DNA from: Dictyobacter kobayashii
GTDB lineage: Bacteria > Chloroflexota > Ktedonobacteria > Ktedonobacterales > Ktedonobacteraceae
Reading direction: 5' to 3'
DNA: 64,000 nt
Assembly (NCBI RefSeq): GCF_003967555.1
Contig: NZ_BIFS01000002.1
Coordinates: 868,001 to 932,000, forward strand
The position numbers and the translations under genes are program-made. The notes beneath the pieces were generated by a model. It had not been told where the DNA came from and did not search any database. It saw nothing but the letters and a program-made list of their open reading frames with translations. Below are positions 8,394 through 18,109 of this stretch, one piece after another (within the stretch, counting starts at the first letter, position 1; each line of letters begins with the position of its first letter).

Positions 8394-8687
8394 CCGGCAG
8401 GCGATGAAAACATTTTGTGCTCCTCTCAATTTTAGCCGCATCCACCACGCATTGTGCAAAGTATAGTCAGATAAGCAAGCAAACAAAATGCATAACTGCC
8501 TGATTTTAGTACATCCAGAATGTGATTTAGTTCACAAAGCGGCCAGGTGTATTGACCAACAAATATTTTGCATGTAATATGTCCATTAACAGGATCAGCA
8601 ATCTAATCAATCCTTTAAGCAAAGACGCTTGAAACATATTTTGTCACCTGACTACATCATAGGCATATATGGCGTGGAGGTACAACA

Positions 8688-9200
8688 TTGGCTCAAACGC
8701 TCTATGTAGGGGCAGCAATTACGCTAGTATCGATCAGCTTTATTTATATCGCCGTGTTCCTGTGCGCCCTGATCGTTTTTCTGCTTTCCCTGTTCTTACT
8801 ACAAAGAGCTAGCAGCAAGCAATGCCAGATCTGTTTGAAGCGCCTACGGCATGGTGATAACTTTTGCCCTTATTGCGGTACCGCCAGCCATCCAATTGTG
8901 GCAGCGAGCAAGCAGGTTATAACGCAGGCAGAGAGCTATCCACAGCAAACGCCTCCACACCCGGCCCTATACGGACCGACCGCGCCACTGCCACCAACCA
9001 GTTATCCAACTCAAAGAACGCCGCGTCCGGTACCAATATCGTCTCCTCCATCAGACAGGTACATAAGTTATCATGACACCATAGATGATCCCAATTATCT
9101 GTGTCCCACCTGCCGAGGACCACTCCACTTAAGCGATACATTTTGTGGCAACTGCGGAGGGCGCCTCGTACCATCCGTCAATCAGATACGCAGCCGTTAA
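8688..9200 (+). CDS. Zinc-ribbon membrane protein
   Basis: Protein of 170 aa starting at a TTG (8688) with GTGGAGG seven bases upstream. Residues about 10-40 form one long hydrophobic segment. A first zinc ribbon follows directly (CQICLKRL ... FCPYCG, four Cys), then a Pro/Thr-rich linker of about 65 residues, then a second ribbon (CPTCRGPL ... FCGNCGG). This double ribbon with Pro-rich spacer is common in uncharacterised Ktedonobacteria membrane proteins; no enzymatic motif is visible. A terminator hairpin follows. The gap before it (8394-8687) shows nothing I can name. Confidence 0.75.
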   Translation: MAQTLYVGAAITLVSISFIYIAVFLCALIVFLLSLFLLQRASSKQCQICLKRLRHGDNFCPYCGTASHPIVAASKQVITQAESYPQQTPPHPALYGPTAPLPPTSYPTQRTPRPVPISSPPSDRYISYHDTIDDPNYLCPTCRGPLHLSDTFCGNCGGRLVPSVNQIRSR

Positions 9201-9203
9201 ACC

Positions 9204-9249
9204 ACAACTAGCAGGCATACCGCGAGCAGACAATATGCCTGCTAGTTGT
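9204..9249. terminator. Shared terminator hairpin
   Basis: ACAACTAGCAGGCAT pairs with ATGCCTGCTAGTTGT across a 16-base loop, between the convergent zinc-ribbon and P450 genes. Confidence 0.7.
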
Positions 9250-9312
9250 CAGAAGAGCCAGAACAGGCCCCTGGTTGATATACAGGCGCGGTCAATAGCA
9301 TCAAGACAAGAA

Positions 9313-10679
9313 TTATTCATTACGAATGCCATTGACGGCAATACAAAAGTCCTTGCCAGGCGCAGGAGTGGGATCATGTTCAATCGAGAGCAGGTAGTCC
9401 GCAGGTTCCATGCTCAATTGATAGCGATAGAATAAGGTCGCCATCGTTACCATGATCTCGACTTCGGCGATGCCCGCTCCCAGGCAGGTATGATTTCCCA
9501 GCCCAAAAGGAGAGTAAGCGCCACGTTGACGATGTTCGTTACGGGGTTCACGATAGCGATCGATATCAAAGCGCTCTGGTTCGGGATAAAGTTCTGGCAG
9601 AAAATGTGATACGGTCATAGCCACAAACACATCATCGCCAGGAGACAGCTGATAGCCAGCATAGCTAAAAGGTTGGGCGATGCGGGTCCGATGGCCAGTC
9701 GCCACCGGATACAAGCGTAACGTCTCCATTGCCGCCCCATGTAACGCAGGCATCTGCTTAAGGGCCTCCCAGCTAAAATCTCGCCGGGACCACACAGCGT
9801 CCACTTCTTGTAAGACACGTTGAAGAACAGCTGGATTCTTCAGCAAGGCATAAATCATAAAGCTACAGGTATTGGCCACCGTATCCAATCCAACCAGGAA
9901 AGGCCCAGCCCAGCCCTCTCCAGTACCGACTCAGGGTACTGCTCAGGACAGGCCGCCGCAGCCGCTAAAGCCTCATCAATCATATCCGGCTTTCGATCAA
10001 GGCGCGGCTGTCGGCGATGCTCCTCTAGCACAGCCCTGCCCAATTCAACCACGCGCTCTTTAGAACGTAGAAATTCAGGCGAAGACAGGGCCTGGCGAGC
10101 CTGCTCATCGGCGCCAAAAGTACCTTTAATCGATGTGTTCAGATAGGTAATAAAATCCTGTAGATACTCGCCAGGTCCAAAGTGGACCAACAACTGGCCT
10201 AATTGTTCCGAGACGATGCGCTGCATGGCAGGAAGGACCGCGATACTGGCTCCTGACTGCCAGGAACGAGTTTGGGACACAGTAATATCTACCATATCAG
10301 CCAGTTGATCCAGTACCCGCGTTCTGGCATAGGTCCGGCTCATCTGGACACGGCGCTGCTTATTAGCCTGACCATCACGCGCAAAGCCTTCTTGAGAGGA
10401 GCCTTCAATATGCATAGCTTGATCAAAATCTTGCCACTGTTCACGGGTCGTAAAAAACTCATCCTCATAGCGCGCAATAAAAGCATTGACCTCGGGACCC
10501 GCCATTACCGTCATAGGGGAGCGGGATGAACGTTGAGGCAAACGAAAAACTGGCCCTAGCTTGCGATATTGTTCAACAAAAACATTCTTTGCACCAGCTA
10601 AATCTGCCGGGTCAACCATCGGAGGCAAAGGAGCATCCGTCACGCCGGACTTCCACTCTATAGCTAGCTGATCGGTCAT
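9313..10679 (-). pseudogene. Cytochrome P450, interrupted by one frameshift
   Basis: Heme-thiolate monooxygenase reading in two frames. The N-terminal part starts MTDQLAIEWKSGVTD at 10679; the C-terminal part carries the I-helix GPFLVGLDTVANT, the ExxR motif in METLRLYP and the heme loop FGLGNHTCLG with the Cys ligand. Frames change near 9903-9918, exactly where CCCAG is repeated (9904-9908, 9909-9913). Removing one CCCAG gives ERAGPFLVGLDTVA; adding one G to the GGG run gives ERGWAGPFLVGLDTVA; both restore the protein. All other family residues are intact, so this may be a very recent mutation or a sequencing error. It follows padR by 49 bases on the same strand, suggesting one operon. Confidence 0.88.
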
Positions 10680-10728
10680 TTATGCACCTCGCAAAACAAC
10701 TAAAAGTAAGTAAAAAGGCTTACTATGA

Positions 10729-11262
10729 TTAATGGTCTAAACGGGCGGTAAATTCTTGTTTTAAAGTATCGATCCAGGTTAATTCATTCTGTAACTGCTG
10801 CAGTTGGAACAAGAGCATGCGTCGCGCATAGGGATGTTCATCAGCCTCATCGGTTGCGAGCTTCATCGCGCGCATATGTGCCAGATGCTTTTCAACAGAT
10901 TGTGCTCGCAGAGTCAGAATATCGATACAGACCTCTGGCTCTAATGACTCAAAAAAAGCAACCCGCACCATAAACTCAGCATCATCACTCAGGCTCTCAG
11001 GAGTATACTCGCGCAAAAGAGCATCTAGCACTTCCATCCCCCGATCAGTCAGGTGATAGATATGGCGATCTGGCTTACCCTCCTGATGTTCTACCTGTCG
11101 CAACACGGCCCCCATATCTTCAAAGCGCCGCAAGGCCGGGTACAATACCTTATTATTTAAAGAGATCGACTGGCCCAGGACACGCTGAACGCTCTTCTTC
11201 AATTCATAACCATGCTGTGGCTGTGCTCGCAACATCATCAAGATCAATATGTCAGAGTACAT
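10729..11262 (-). CDS. PadR family transcriptional regulator
   Basis: PadR-type repressor of 177 aa. The winged helix is at the N-terminus: MYSDILILMMLRAQPQHGYE, then LNNKVLYPALRRFEDMGAV and the wing HIYHLTDRG; the C-terminal half is the helical dimerisation part (PadR subfamily 2, Vir-like). The start at 11262 is chosen over an ATG at 11295 because AGGAAG lies just upstream of it. It is transcribed toward the P450 gene 49 bases away, so it likely controls itself and the P450. Inverted repeats upstream are candidate operators. Confidence 0.9.
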   Translation of the reverse strand: MYSDILILMMLRAQPQHGYELKKSVQRVLGQSISLNNKVLYPALRRFEDMGAVLRQVEHQEGKPDRHIYHLTDRGMEVLDALLREYTPESLSDDAEFMVRVAFFESLEPEVCIDILTLRAQSVEKHLAHMRAMKLATDEADEHPYARRMLLFQLQQLQNELTWIDTLKQEFTARLDH

Positions 11263-11293
11263 AACTACTTCCTGCTCCATCTTTATAGGATAC

Positions 11294-11367
11294 AAACACT
11301 TAGGTGTTTCCCATATAGGTGATAATAACCTATAAAACTATCAAAAGTCAAGGGAATTTTATAGGTT
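11294..11367. promoter_or_regulatory. Candidate PadR operator region
   Basis: Three nested inverted repeats lie before padR: AAACAC/GTGTTT (11294-11309), ATAGGT/ACCTAT (11315-11333) and a perfect 11-base pair AACCTATAAAA (11327-11337) with TTTTATAGGTT (11357-11367). The repeated half-site TATAGGT suggests dimer binding. That PadR is the ligand is inference from position. Confidence 0.5.
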
Positions 11368-11540
11368 ATTCAAGCGTAAGTAGAGTTGAAACAAAGGAGT
11401 ATTTTTGGATGATTGTTGTTGCTTTAGAGATCTATTCACCCGTTTGAATCGTCTAAATAAAAGGAAGTAGGTGTGCATAGGAAACACCATGAGCGCAGCA
11501 CTTTCAGTACTTTCATGAAAGATGGTAAGGGAAATTAGAG

Positions 11541-11861
11541 ATGAATGACACTCAGGCTACATTTAGAGAAGCGCGCTTGCGACATAATATTACGCTACAT
11601 ATGTTGATGGAGGATACCAACATAGATTTGCGTGCAGTAATCCTGATGGACCAATACAACCAGGGAACGCCCGCCCATGTTGACCAGCTACTGGCATCGC
11701 TATCGCGATTATCGGGTACAGAATACTCACGACGCACAAAAAACATCCGTGGCGTCACATTTAAATTACATCCTGATTATGAAAGCATTCCATCGGACGA
11801 GGCGGTCGCCCGGCTTGCCGCAGACCATCAGCAAATCCAACAAAAAAATAATAAATTGTAA
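11541..11861 (+). CDS. Small XRE-like helix-turn-helix protein
   Basis: Basic-to-neutral protein of 106 aa. Residues 8-55 (FREARLRHNITLHMLMEDTN onward) have the spacing of an XRE/Cro-type HTH: a first helix with REARL, a hydrophobic turn, a second helix, then a third helix with the VDQLLASLSRLSG pattern. The C-terminal half is polar with no known domain. No membrane segment. The ATG follows GGGAAATTAGAG. It stands alone, so a target cannot be proposed; the HTH call is by pattern and could be wrong. Confidence 0.55.
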   Translation: MNDTQATFREARLRHNITLHMLMEDTNIDLRAVILMDQYNQGTPAHVDQLLASLSRLSGTEYSRRTKNIRGVTFKLHPDYESIPSDEAVARLAADHQQIQQKNNKL

Positions 11862-12116
11862 TCCATTGTTTGTCCAAAGCTAGTCCAATAAATCCAATCC
11901 AGCATACATCTTTTGGTGGAACCAACCTTGCTTCTCTGACATTATACTTGTTAAAGCTTCTTTATTATAGCTACGGTCATCTTGCAGAAAGAATGAAGAA
12001 GGGAAGCAAGGTTTAGGGCGATGTTTTGCTATCACAGCCTATTTCTGCTACGAAAATGGTATAAAAAAGATATTTACTAGAGGTTGCCATTCTCTTATAG
12101 AGGCAGGAGAGATGAT

Positions 12117-12707
12117 ATGGACCCCACATCTAACCTCATCAACGAAGTCGTACGTAACTGGTGGATCACAGCATTAAGAGGAATATTAGCGATCATCTTT
12201 GGATTGGCGGCCTTCTTTATACCCCACTTTACCTTATTTTTGCTTGCCTATCTTTTCGCCTCATTTTGTCTGCTAGATGGTATCTTCACAATCTTTATGG
12301 GATTTCAAACTCGCCGCCTACTCCAACATACGACCTGGGCACCGATACTCGAAGGACTCTTTAGCATCATCATCGGCCTGATCGTCCTGCTATCCCCAAC
12401 CATTCTAGCCGCATTCTTAGTATACTTCATCGCTGGCTGGGCAATCGTCGCCGGCGCACTCAAGATTGTAACCGCATTCCGCCAGAAAGAACAGATTGCT
12501 CCAGAATGGCCTCTGGCACTGGTAGGCCTGATCTCAATTATCTTTGGCATCATCCTCTGCTTAAGGCCACGCCTGGGGCTCTACACCGTGCTCTGGATTG
12601 TCGGTACCTTTGCGCTGGTAATAGGGGTGGCCCTGCTCTTCCAGGCCTTTCAGACCCATGCCCTGAAAAAAAGTTATCACCCACCGGAGTTCTTTGACAG
12701 TATCTAA
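12117..12707 (+). CDS. HdeD-like membrane protein (DUF308), copy 1
   Basis: Integral membrane protein of 196 aa with six hydrophobic segments arranged as three helix pairs, each pair opening with a WW/W...RG(I/L) or LEGLFSIIIG type motif and containing Gly-rich FG.. turns; this is the HdeD/DUF308 pattern. The ATG at 12117 is chosen because GCAGGAGAG lies upstream; an earlier in-frame ATG at 12084 has none. HdeD proteins are tied to acid stress in enteric bacteria, but in this lineage the role is not known. A second, diverged copy is at 56318. Confidence 0.88.
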   Translation: MDPTSNLINEVVRNWWITALRGILAIIFGLAAFFIPHFTLFLLAYLFASFCLLDGIFTIFMGFQTRRLLQHTTWAPILEGLFSIIIGLIVLLSPTILAAFLVYFIAGWAIVAGALKIVTAFRQKEQIAPEWPLALVGLISIIFGIILCLRPRLGLYTVLWIVGTFALVIGVALLFQAFQTHALKKSYHPPEFFDSI

Positions 12708-12717
12708 ACCAGGTCGC

Positions 12718-12762
12718 TGTAGAGCTAATGATGATAGTTCTACCATCATCATTAGCTCTACA
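12718..12762. terminator. Bidirectional terminator
   Basis: TGTAGAGCTAATGATG pairs with CATCATTAGCTCTACA between the convergent HdeD and DUF4349 genes, with AATAAAA/T-rich ends. Confidence 0.8.
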
Positions 12763-12773
12763 ATAAAATGATC

Positions 12774-13777
12774 TCAGTTGTGCTGTGGTGGAATTGTGGT
12801 TTTAGAGGTCGCGAACAAGGGAGCAACGACACGGGCAATATGCAGACGATACTTTCTAACCAACCAGGCAATAATAACAACAGGAACAACATAGATGCTG
12901 AACGCCAATAACCAGATCAGGAAAGTTAGCACAGCCTGTCCAAAGCCTAGAGAGGCCGCAAAAGCCTGAGCGAGAGCTTGCCCAACCGACCAGCCAGGAG
13001 CAGCCTGAGGAGTGGGGGCAGGTGTCGCAGGAATTATCGGCTGCAGGTTCAAAATGACGGTATAAAAAGTAACTTGGCTTGCCAATAAATTTAAATGTGC
13101 CTCAGACGTCTCGATATTTCCCTCTACCTCAGACAACTTTTGATCAATAGTCACAATATCGCCGACCGCCTGAGCATGGCTTAACAGCTCCAACAGCCGG
13201 CTCTGCTCTCCTTTGTAATTCTTAATACGTGACTGGGTATCAACGTAATCATTCGAGACATCCTGTACCGTCTCATTAAATCCAAGCAACTTACCACCGG
13301 TCGAGCCCTGCACATTATAATCGCGCAAGTAGGTATAGATCTGTGGGTACATGGTTGACTGGACTGAGAAGGTGAGCGAGACATTATAGTATTTATCACC
13401 CACCTGTGTGTAATCCGCCCCCGCAGAACTTGAATGGGGATCGGTAGAACCGATCCAGGACTGAATATCGCTGGCAACTTTACGAGTATCATTCACCTGC
13501 ATGGTTACTTTTAAAGTTTTAATTAAATACTGGGGACCACTATCAGCCGAAGAGGTTTTTGATTGTCCGGAAGCAGCCGGTGAATTACTGTTCGAAGAAG
13601 CACTGGCACCACTAGCTACATTGCTATTACCACTATTAAATGAATGAGAGCTAGCCGGGCCGCAGTAGTGGCGGTCCCACTTGCAGAAGAGCCACCACAT
13701 GCGGCCAACCAGATAGCCAGTAGCATAACGCAGCCGAACAGCATAAATTTACGATGAGACATCCTTGTGCGTAACAT
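12774..13777 (-). pseudogene. DUF4349 lipoprotein with frameshift near N-terminus
   Basis: Predicted lipoprotein anchored outside the membrane. From an ATG at 13777 behind AAAGGAG the frame reads MLRTRMSHRKFMLFGCVMLL then the lipobox LAAC and GGSSASGT. The DUF4349 part (QYLIKTLKVTMQV, NDYVDTQSRIKN, a coiled coil near SEVEGNIETSEAHLNLLASQ, and a C-terminal membrane helix near residue 270) is in another frame. The frames meet at a GGG run on the plus strand (13657-13659): one extra base gives AAPASSHSFNSG and joins them. So this is either a one-base real deletion or a homopolymer error. Without correction only a leaderless protein from 13700 would be made. Confidence 0.85.
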
Positions 13778-14086
13778 AAAACTCACTCCTTTAGAGAATA
13801 CATGTTGTCAGGTGAGCAGGACAGCAGGTTAAGATCATTAACTCATTTTTAGAGAGAACATTTCTGATGAGAATACATAGGACTTGTTCTACAAAAGAGA
13901 CGCTGCAGGTTTACCAATAGTTCCCTTCACGACACATGTATTAAAGAATACGCCCCGAACAGCTCAAATCTCTCAATTCTCATATTACCTACAAAGTGAT
14001 CCTTTGCTTACAGTAATTCCTTTCATTTCTATTGGGCCCAATAGATGCCAGGATAGGTATGGGGATCGTGTCATTCCCTTGTGGGC

Positions 14087-14200
14087 GTGCACTGACGCGC
14101 CCGCACCTTTTTTCTTGTGTGGTGCAAAAAGTGCGTTTGCGCACTTTTTGCACCACACAAGATGATTTCTTGAGTGCCGAAGGCGCACAAACTCAAGAAT
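14087..14200 (+). repeat. Palindromic element, family B copy 1
   Basis: Head motif GTGCACTGACGCGCCCG (14087-14103), a T-run, then a perfect hairpin with 22-base arms (14114-14135 and 14140-14161) containing GGTGCAAAAAGTGCG, then a tail GAGTGCCGAAGGCGC. Related heads and hairpins with different arm sequences occur at 23.1, 23.4, 25.6, 37.7 and 53.7 kb. The surrounding 13778-14344 holds no gene that I can support. Confidence 0.7.
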
Positions 14201-14344
14201 GAAGACTGCGGCGATGGTGGGGAGCAGGCATGTCGTTACAGAATACCATTTATGGTGCTGCAAAGAAAAAAGAATATTATATCAGAAAAGACTGTGTACT
14301 AAATCAGCAAGCGGAAAAGCAGACAGGAAATGAAAGGAAGCGTG

Positions 14345-15379
14345 CTAGGATAGCGAACAGGGGCCGGTCGATTGACGCACCACCAGGCGGGTAGAAAGGG
14401 AGGTATGCATAGCATCCAGGCGAGCTTCAGCCCGGTTACGAAATAGCACATCAACACCAGTATAGCCAAGCTCATAACGCGGCTGATGGACGGTTGTCAA
14501 TGTAGGAGTGACAAAGGAGGCAAAACGAGCATCATCAAAGCCAATTACAGACAGATCTTGAGGGACCGAGAGGCCCTGCTCAGCAGCGGCACGCAATACA
14601 CCCACGGCCATATCATCACTAAAAGCAAAGATAGCGGTCGGCCTTTCCGGCAAGCGGAGTAATTCCAGAGCAGCCTGATAACCACCCTCCAGGGTAAAAT
14701 CACTCTCGCGAATCAAGGCAGGATCATAAGGCAGGCCAGTAGTAAACATCACAGCCTGATAGCCGGCCAGGCGATCCGTACTCATACACCAGCGCGTATC
14801 ACCCACCAGGACACCGATGCGGCGATGACCAAGGGACAACAGATGCTTGGTGGCCGCCCGAGCGCCACCAATATTGGCCGCAGTAACAGTAGGAACATCA
14901 TCACTCAATGGGGTACGAGGATCAATGACAACAAAGGGGAAATCAGCCCGGCGCAACTCTAATAGCTCATCATCAGACTCAAGCGGCAAAACTAGCAGTG
15001 CGGCATCCACGCCTTCAACCTGCAAACGTTCCAGCAGCGACAGATCCTGTCCAGAGCGCGAACAAAGAGAGAGTTGAGCCTTCTGCTTGTTAATAGCGTC
15101 AGTAATCCCATGGAGCATTCCCATAAAATGCTCCTCATTAGGAATGCTCACCCCTATACGCTGCAAAGGTGCGCGTATCACGGGTTGGGCATGGCGATGA
15201 GAGCTATATCCCAGATCTCGAACGTGCGCCAAAACCTTATCGCGCGTCGCAACAGACACATCAGGGCGACCATTCAATACACGAGATACCGTAGATATAG
15301 AAACGCCCGATCTACGAGCTACATCCCAGATAAGTGCACGAGATTCACGTACACGCGAAGTTCCTTGTCGATCCTCCAA
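14345..15379 (-). CDS. LacI family transcriptional regulator
   Basis: Repressor of 344 aa: N-terminal LacI HTH (IWDVARRSGVSISTVSRVLN, residues about 18-37, with the hinge-helix region after it) and a periplasmic-binding-protein-like sensor domain from about 70 (IGVSIPNEEHFMGML ... SVIGFDDARFASFVTPTLTT). The start is a TTG at 15379; it is preceded by TGAGG with six bases of spacing and an in-frame TAG directly upstream, so no longer form is possible. It is not next to a sugar-use operon; the nearby wecA-like gene is transcribed in the same direction behind it... upstream in position. Effector unknown. Confidence 0.93.
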   Translation of the reverse strand: MEDRQGTSRVRESRALIWDVARRSGVSISTVSRVLNGRPDVSVATRDKVLAHVRDLGYSSHRHAQPVIRAPLQRIGVSIPNEEHFMGMLHGITDAINKQKAQLSLCSRSGQDLSLLERLQVEGVDAALLVLPLESDDELLELRRADFPFVVIDPRTPLSDDVPTVTAANIGGARAATKHLLSLGHRRIGVLVGDTRWCMSTDRLAGYQAVMFTTGLPYDPALIRESDFTLEGGYQAALELLRLPERPTAIFAFSDDMAVGVLRAAAEQGLSVPQDLSVIGFDDARFASFVTPTLTTVHQPRYELGYTGVDVLFRNRAEARLDAMHTSLSTRLVVRQSTGPCSLS

Positions 15380-15528
15380 CTAGAGCCTCAATTTAAATCA
15401 AGTAATAAATACTTTGTATTACCGTAATCATGTCCGGTTAGTTCAAAGTCTAATAAGCATTCATTTGTTTGTCAAGCTATATCATTTTGCGCACACAAAA
15501 GTCATACAGAGGTGCGCAGCCCGCACAA

Positions 15529-16764
15529 TTAAGCCTGCTGGGTATCGCGTTGTTTGGAATGAGCGACTTTCGACTGTAGATAGATGCTATACCAGAAAAG
15601 CAGGCAAACCGTCAGACCAACCAGACCGAAACCAAGGAATTTAAAGATACCGGTCAGGAACAACGCGCTCAGGCCGAACAAGGCCGTAACGGCATAAAAA
15701 ATGTAGCAAACCTGACGCGTAGTGAGTCCACCGAATAATAAGCGGTAATGGAGGTGAGTTTTATGGGCATACTGTGGTAACAAATCCCGCTGCATCGGGC
15801 TTTGTCCACGGCGCAGACGGTTAAACGCAACCCAGGCAATATCAAGGATCGGAATACCCAGGATCATCAGGATCAAAGCAAATTTAGCTCCACCCATAAT
15901 CGAGAGCATGGCCAGCGCGATCCCTAAAAACTGCGAGCCACTATCACCCATAATGATACGCGAAGGATTCCAGTTATGAGGCAGAAAGCCCGCCACGGCA
16001 CCGGTGAAAATAGCGGCCAGCGTGGCAATAGTATATTGGGATAACTGCAAGCTAATAATTGTTATAAACAGGCCAGAGATAGCAACGATACCAGCGACCA
16101 GCCCATCCAATCCATCCATAAAATTAATAGCATTCATCATACCCACAAACCAGAACCAGGTAAAGATGATAGCAGGAATTGTGAGCCAGGAAATAACGGG
16201 CTCATGAATAAAGAGGGTCAACTCGGTCTGTTGATACCAGGGGAGAGAAGAGCTAGAGGCCTGAGAAAGGGGAGCAAAGGGATTATGGAAACCAAAGAAA
16301 AGTACGCCATGGAAAGAATGCAGGCCAGGACCCATCATGACCAATACCGCAGTCGTCTGCGCCAGCATCTTAGGCAATGGTCGCATCCCTTTTACATCAT
16401 CATAAGCATGCACCATCACAATCAGCAACGCGGAGATTAGAAACAGACTATAGATGACCAATTCTTTTGAGATCGCATGGCCAAAAATCATTTCAGAGGT
16501 GCCGGGTTGCACAGCCAGAGTTGGTAGATAGAAAAGTAAAGAGGAGAGCAGAAAGGCGGCAAAAATAGCCAGTCCACCAAGACGAGGAAGAGCTTTTTTG
16601 TGGACCTTATGTTCCACAACTGGCTCAAACCAGTTCATCTTACGACAGAGGGCTAATATCCCATAAGTCAAAACATAGGTCAACCCAAATGCTACGACCC
16701 CACCGATAAGAAGCGTCAGATGCTGGGAAACAAGAAAATTTACAATGGCCCACACAGGAATCAT
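15529..16764 (-). CDS. Polyprenyl-phosphate sugar-1-phosphate transferase (WecA/TagO-like)
   Basis: MraY/WecA family integral membrane enzyme (411 aa, about 11 helices) that would move a sugar-1-phosphate from a UDP-sugar to undecaprenyl phosphate on the cytoplasmic face, starting cell-surface polymer synthesis. Family motifs: HKKALPRLGG near residue 55, the Mg-binding pair Asp122-Asp123 in HAYDDVKG, MNAINFMDGLDGL and IIMGDSGSQFLG, and the late His-containing KTHLHYRLL loop. The presence of HLHYRLL favours WecA/TagO over MraY. No glycosyltransferase cluster is adjacent; the GT-C proteins at 4.2 and 19.6 kb could act downstream, which is inference. Confidence 0.9.
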   Translation of the reverse strand: MIPVWAIVNFLVSQHLTLLIGGVVAFGLTYVLTYGILALCRKMNWFEPVVEHKVHKKALPRLGGLAIFAAFLLSSLLFYLPTLAVQPGTSEMIFGHAISKELVIYSLFLISALLIVMVHAYDDVKGMRPLPKMLAQTTAVLVMMGPGLHSFHGVLFFGFHNPFAPLSQASSSSLPWYQQTELTLFIHEPVISWLTIPAIIFTWFWFVGMMNAINFMDGLDGLVAGIVAISGLFITIISLQLSQYTIATLAAIFTGAVAGFLPHNWNPSRIIMGDSGSQFLGIALAMLSIMGGAKFALILMILGIPILDIAWVAFNRLRRGQSPMQRDLLPQYAHKTHLHYRLLFGGLTTRQVCYIFYAVTALFGLSALFLTGIFKFLGFGLVGLTVCLLFWYSIYLQSKVAHSKQRDTQQA

Positions 16765-16965
16765 ATCTCACCTTATCTATCACAGTTGGAAGCATTATTT
16801 TCCTTTCTCTAGTATAAAAGCATCAGCAGCGACCGTCAGTAACTCGCGCATAAAACTAGTACTTACGTCCACCAAAAGCAAGTAAAGCATCCAAATAAAC
16901 TAAAACGCACGCAAAGCTATCCCCGGCAAAAAGCGACTGCACAGGGAGACACAAAGCCGAAGCTA

Positions 16966-17349
16966 TTATTCTTCACTGACATAGCCAAGTCTACGTGCAC
17001 GCTCACATGCCTCCAAAGCCTCCTCACCGCGATCCAGCTTATTGAGCGCGTATGATTTTTGCTTATAGAGCCAACCATCATTGGCATAACCCAGGTGGCG
17101 CGCGCGCTCAAAGGCCTCTAAAGCCTCACGATAGCGCTGCAGCTGATTAAACATCCAGCCCTGCTGCTCATACAACCATCCTTCATCAATGGCATCCAGC
17201 AACAAAGCATATTTAATAAACTTAAGCGTCTTTTCATGGCGCGCAGCCCCAACAAAGACATTATCATCCTTATCTTGATAGTGGGAGGTCATATCGGAAG
17301 TCATTACATTCGCATTAGACAAAGAAACCTGCTTTGAATGTTGATTCAT
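16966..17349 (-). CDS. TPR-like repeat protein
   Basis: Small soluble protein (127 aa from the ATG at 17349, which has AAGGATGAT upstream; an earlier ATG at 17376 is less likely). The C-terminal 80 residues hold two to three tandem 34-residue TPR-type repeats: EGWLYEQQGWMFNQLQRYRE, then ALEAFERARHLGYANDGWLY and ALNKLDRGEEALEACERARR. The N-terminal 40 residues are polar and probably disordered. Such proteins act as binding platforms; partner unknown. Confidence 0.75.
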   Translation of the reverse strand: MNQHSKQVSLSNANVMTSDMTSHYQDKDDNVFVGAARHEKTLKFIKYALLLDAIDEGWLYEQQGWMFNQLQRYREALEAFERARHLGYANDGWLYKQKSYALNKLDRGEEALEACERARRLGYVSEE

Positions 17350-17424
17350 TTGATCATCCTTAAACATAAGTTTCATTCATTATAATCAGGTGCATACATA
17401 CGATCAAGTATGATCTACCTTGTG

Positions 17425-17585
17425 CAGGGCTTTTTCATGTTCCTCTGTGGCGCCTGCGGCGCCGGGTTGGAAGTATGGTGGGCGGCCGCAGCCGCCCACC
17501 ATACACTCCACACCTGAAAGAATGGACATCGTAGCGCTTGCTGGTGATCTCCCTGCGCTCTCTGGACGAACACGAAAAAGCCCTG
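17425..17585 (+). mobile_element. Palindromic MITE, family A copy 2, with 9-bp target duplication
   Basis: 161-bp element with terminal repeats CAGGGCTTTTTCATGTTC and GAACACGAAAAAGCCCTG (17 of 18 complementary). It is flanked on both sides by the identical 9-mer TACCTTGTG (17416-17424 and 17586-17594), a perfect target-site duplication, so this copy moved fairly recently. The core palindrome (arms 17473-17486 and 17491-17504) is shorter than in copies 1 and 3, and the right side retains extra sequence ACTCCACACC without a left partner. No coding capacity. Confidence 0.9.
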
Positions 17586-17703
17586 TACCTTGTGTTGATA
17601 TGACTAACACGTGGAAAAGATTATTTAAGATCCATATTCTTCTCTTTAATTATTGACGTTCTAGCTGTAAAAAAAGAAAAATAATGACTCTCCGTCCTTC
17701 CGG

Positions 17704-18100
17704 GGAAGGACGGAGAGGGAGGGTTGCGAGGGCACCTCGCGCTCCGTCAGGGGCTGCCACCCCTGCACCCCGCTTTCCCCGGAAGGATGGAGAGGGAGGG
17801 TTGCGAGGGCACCTCGCGCTCCGTCAGGGGCTGCCACCCCTGCACCCCGCTTTCCCCGGAAGGATGGAGAGGGAGGGTTGCGAGGGCACCTCGCGCTCCG
17901 TCAGGGGCTGCCACCCCTGCACCCCGCTTTCCCCGGAAGGATGGAGAGGGAGGGTTGCGAGGGCACCTTGCGCTCCGTCAGGGGCTGCCACCCCTGCACC
18001 CCGCTTTCCCCAAAGGACGGAGAGGAGGGTTGCGAGGGCACCTTGCGCTCCGTCAGGGGCTGCCACCCCTGCACCCCGCTTTCCCCCAAAGGACGGAGAG
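17704..18100. repeat. Tandem array, five 77-bp units
   Basis: Five head-to-tail units with period 77 (GGAAGGATGG starts at 17781, 17858, 17935). Each contains a hairpin-forming GGGGCTGCCACCCC and the block CGAGGGCACCTCGCGCTCCG. The first three junctions are nearly identical, the last two differ (CAAAGGACGG). All three frames are open in places, giving apparent Pro/Ala-rich proteins, but no ribosome site or start supports translation. The array ends ten bases before the tlyA stop codon. Confidence 0.85.
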
Positions 18101-18109
18101 CCAAAATAA

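Noticed and set aside
17700..18100. CRISPR array at the tandem repeats (also considered at 37.2-37.7 kb)
   Set aside because: Repeats are contiguous with no variable spacers and there are no cas genes; these are ordinary tandem arrays.
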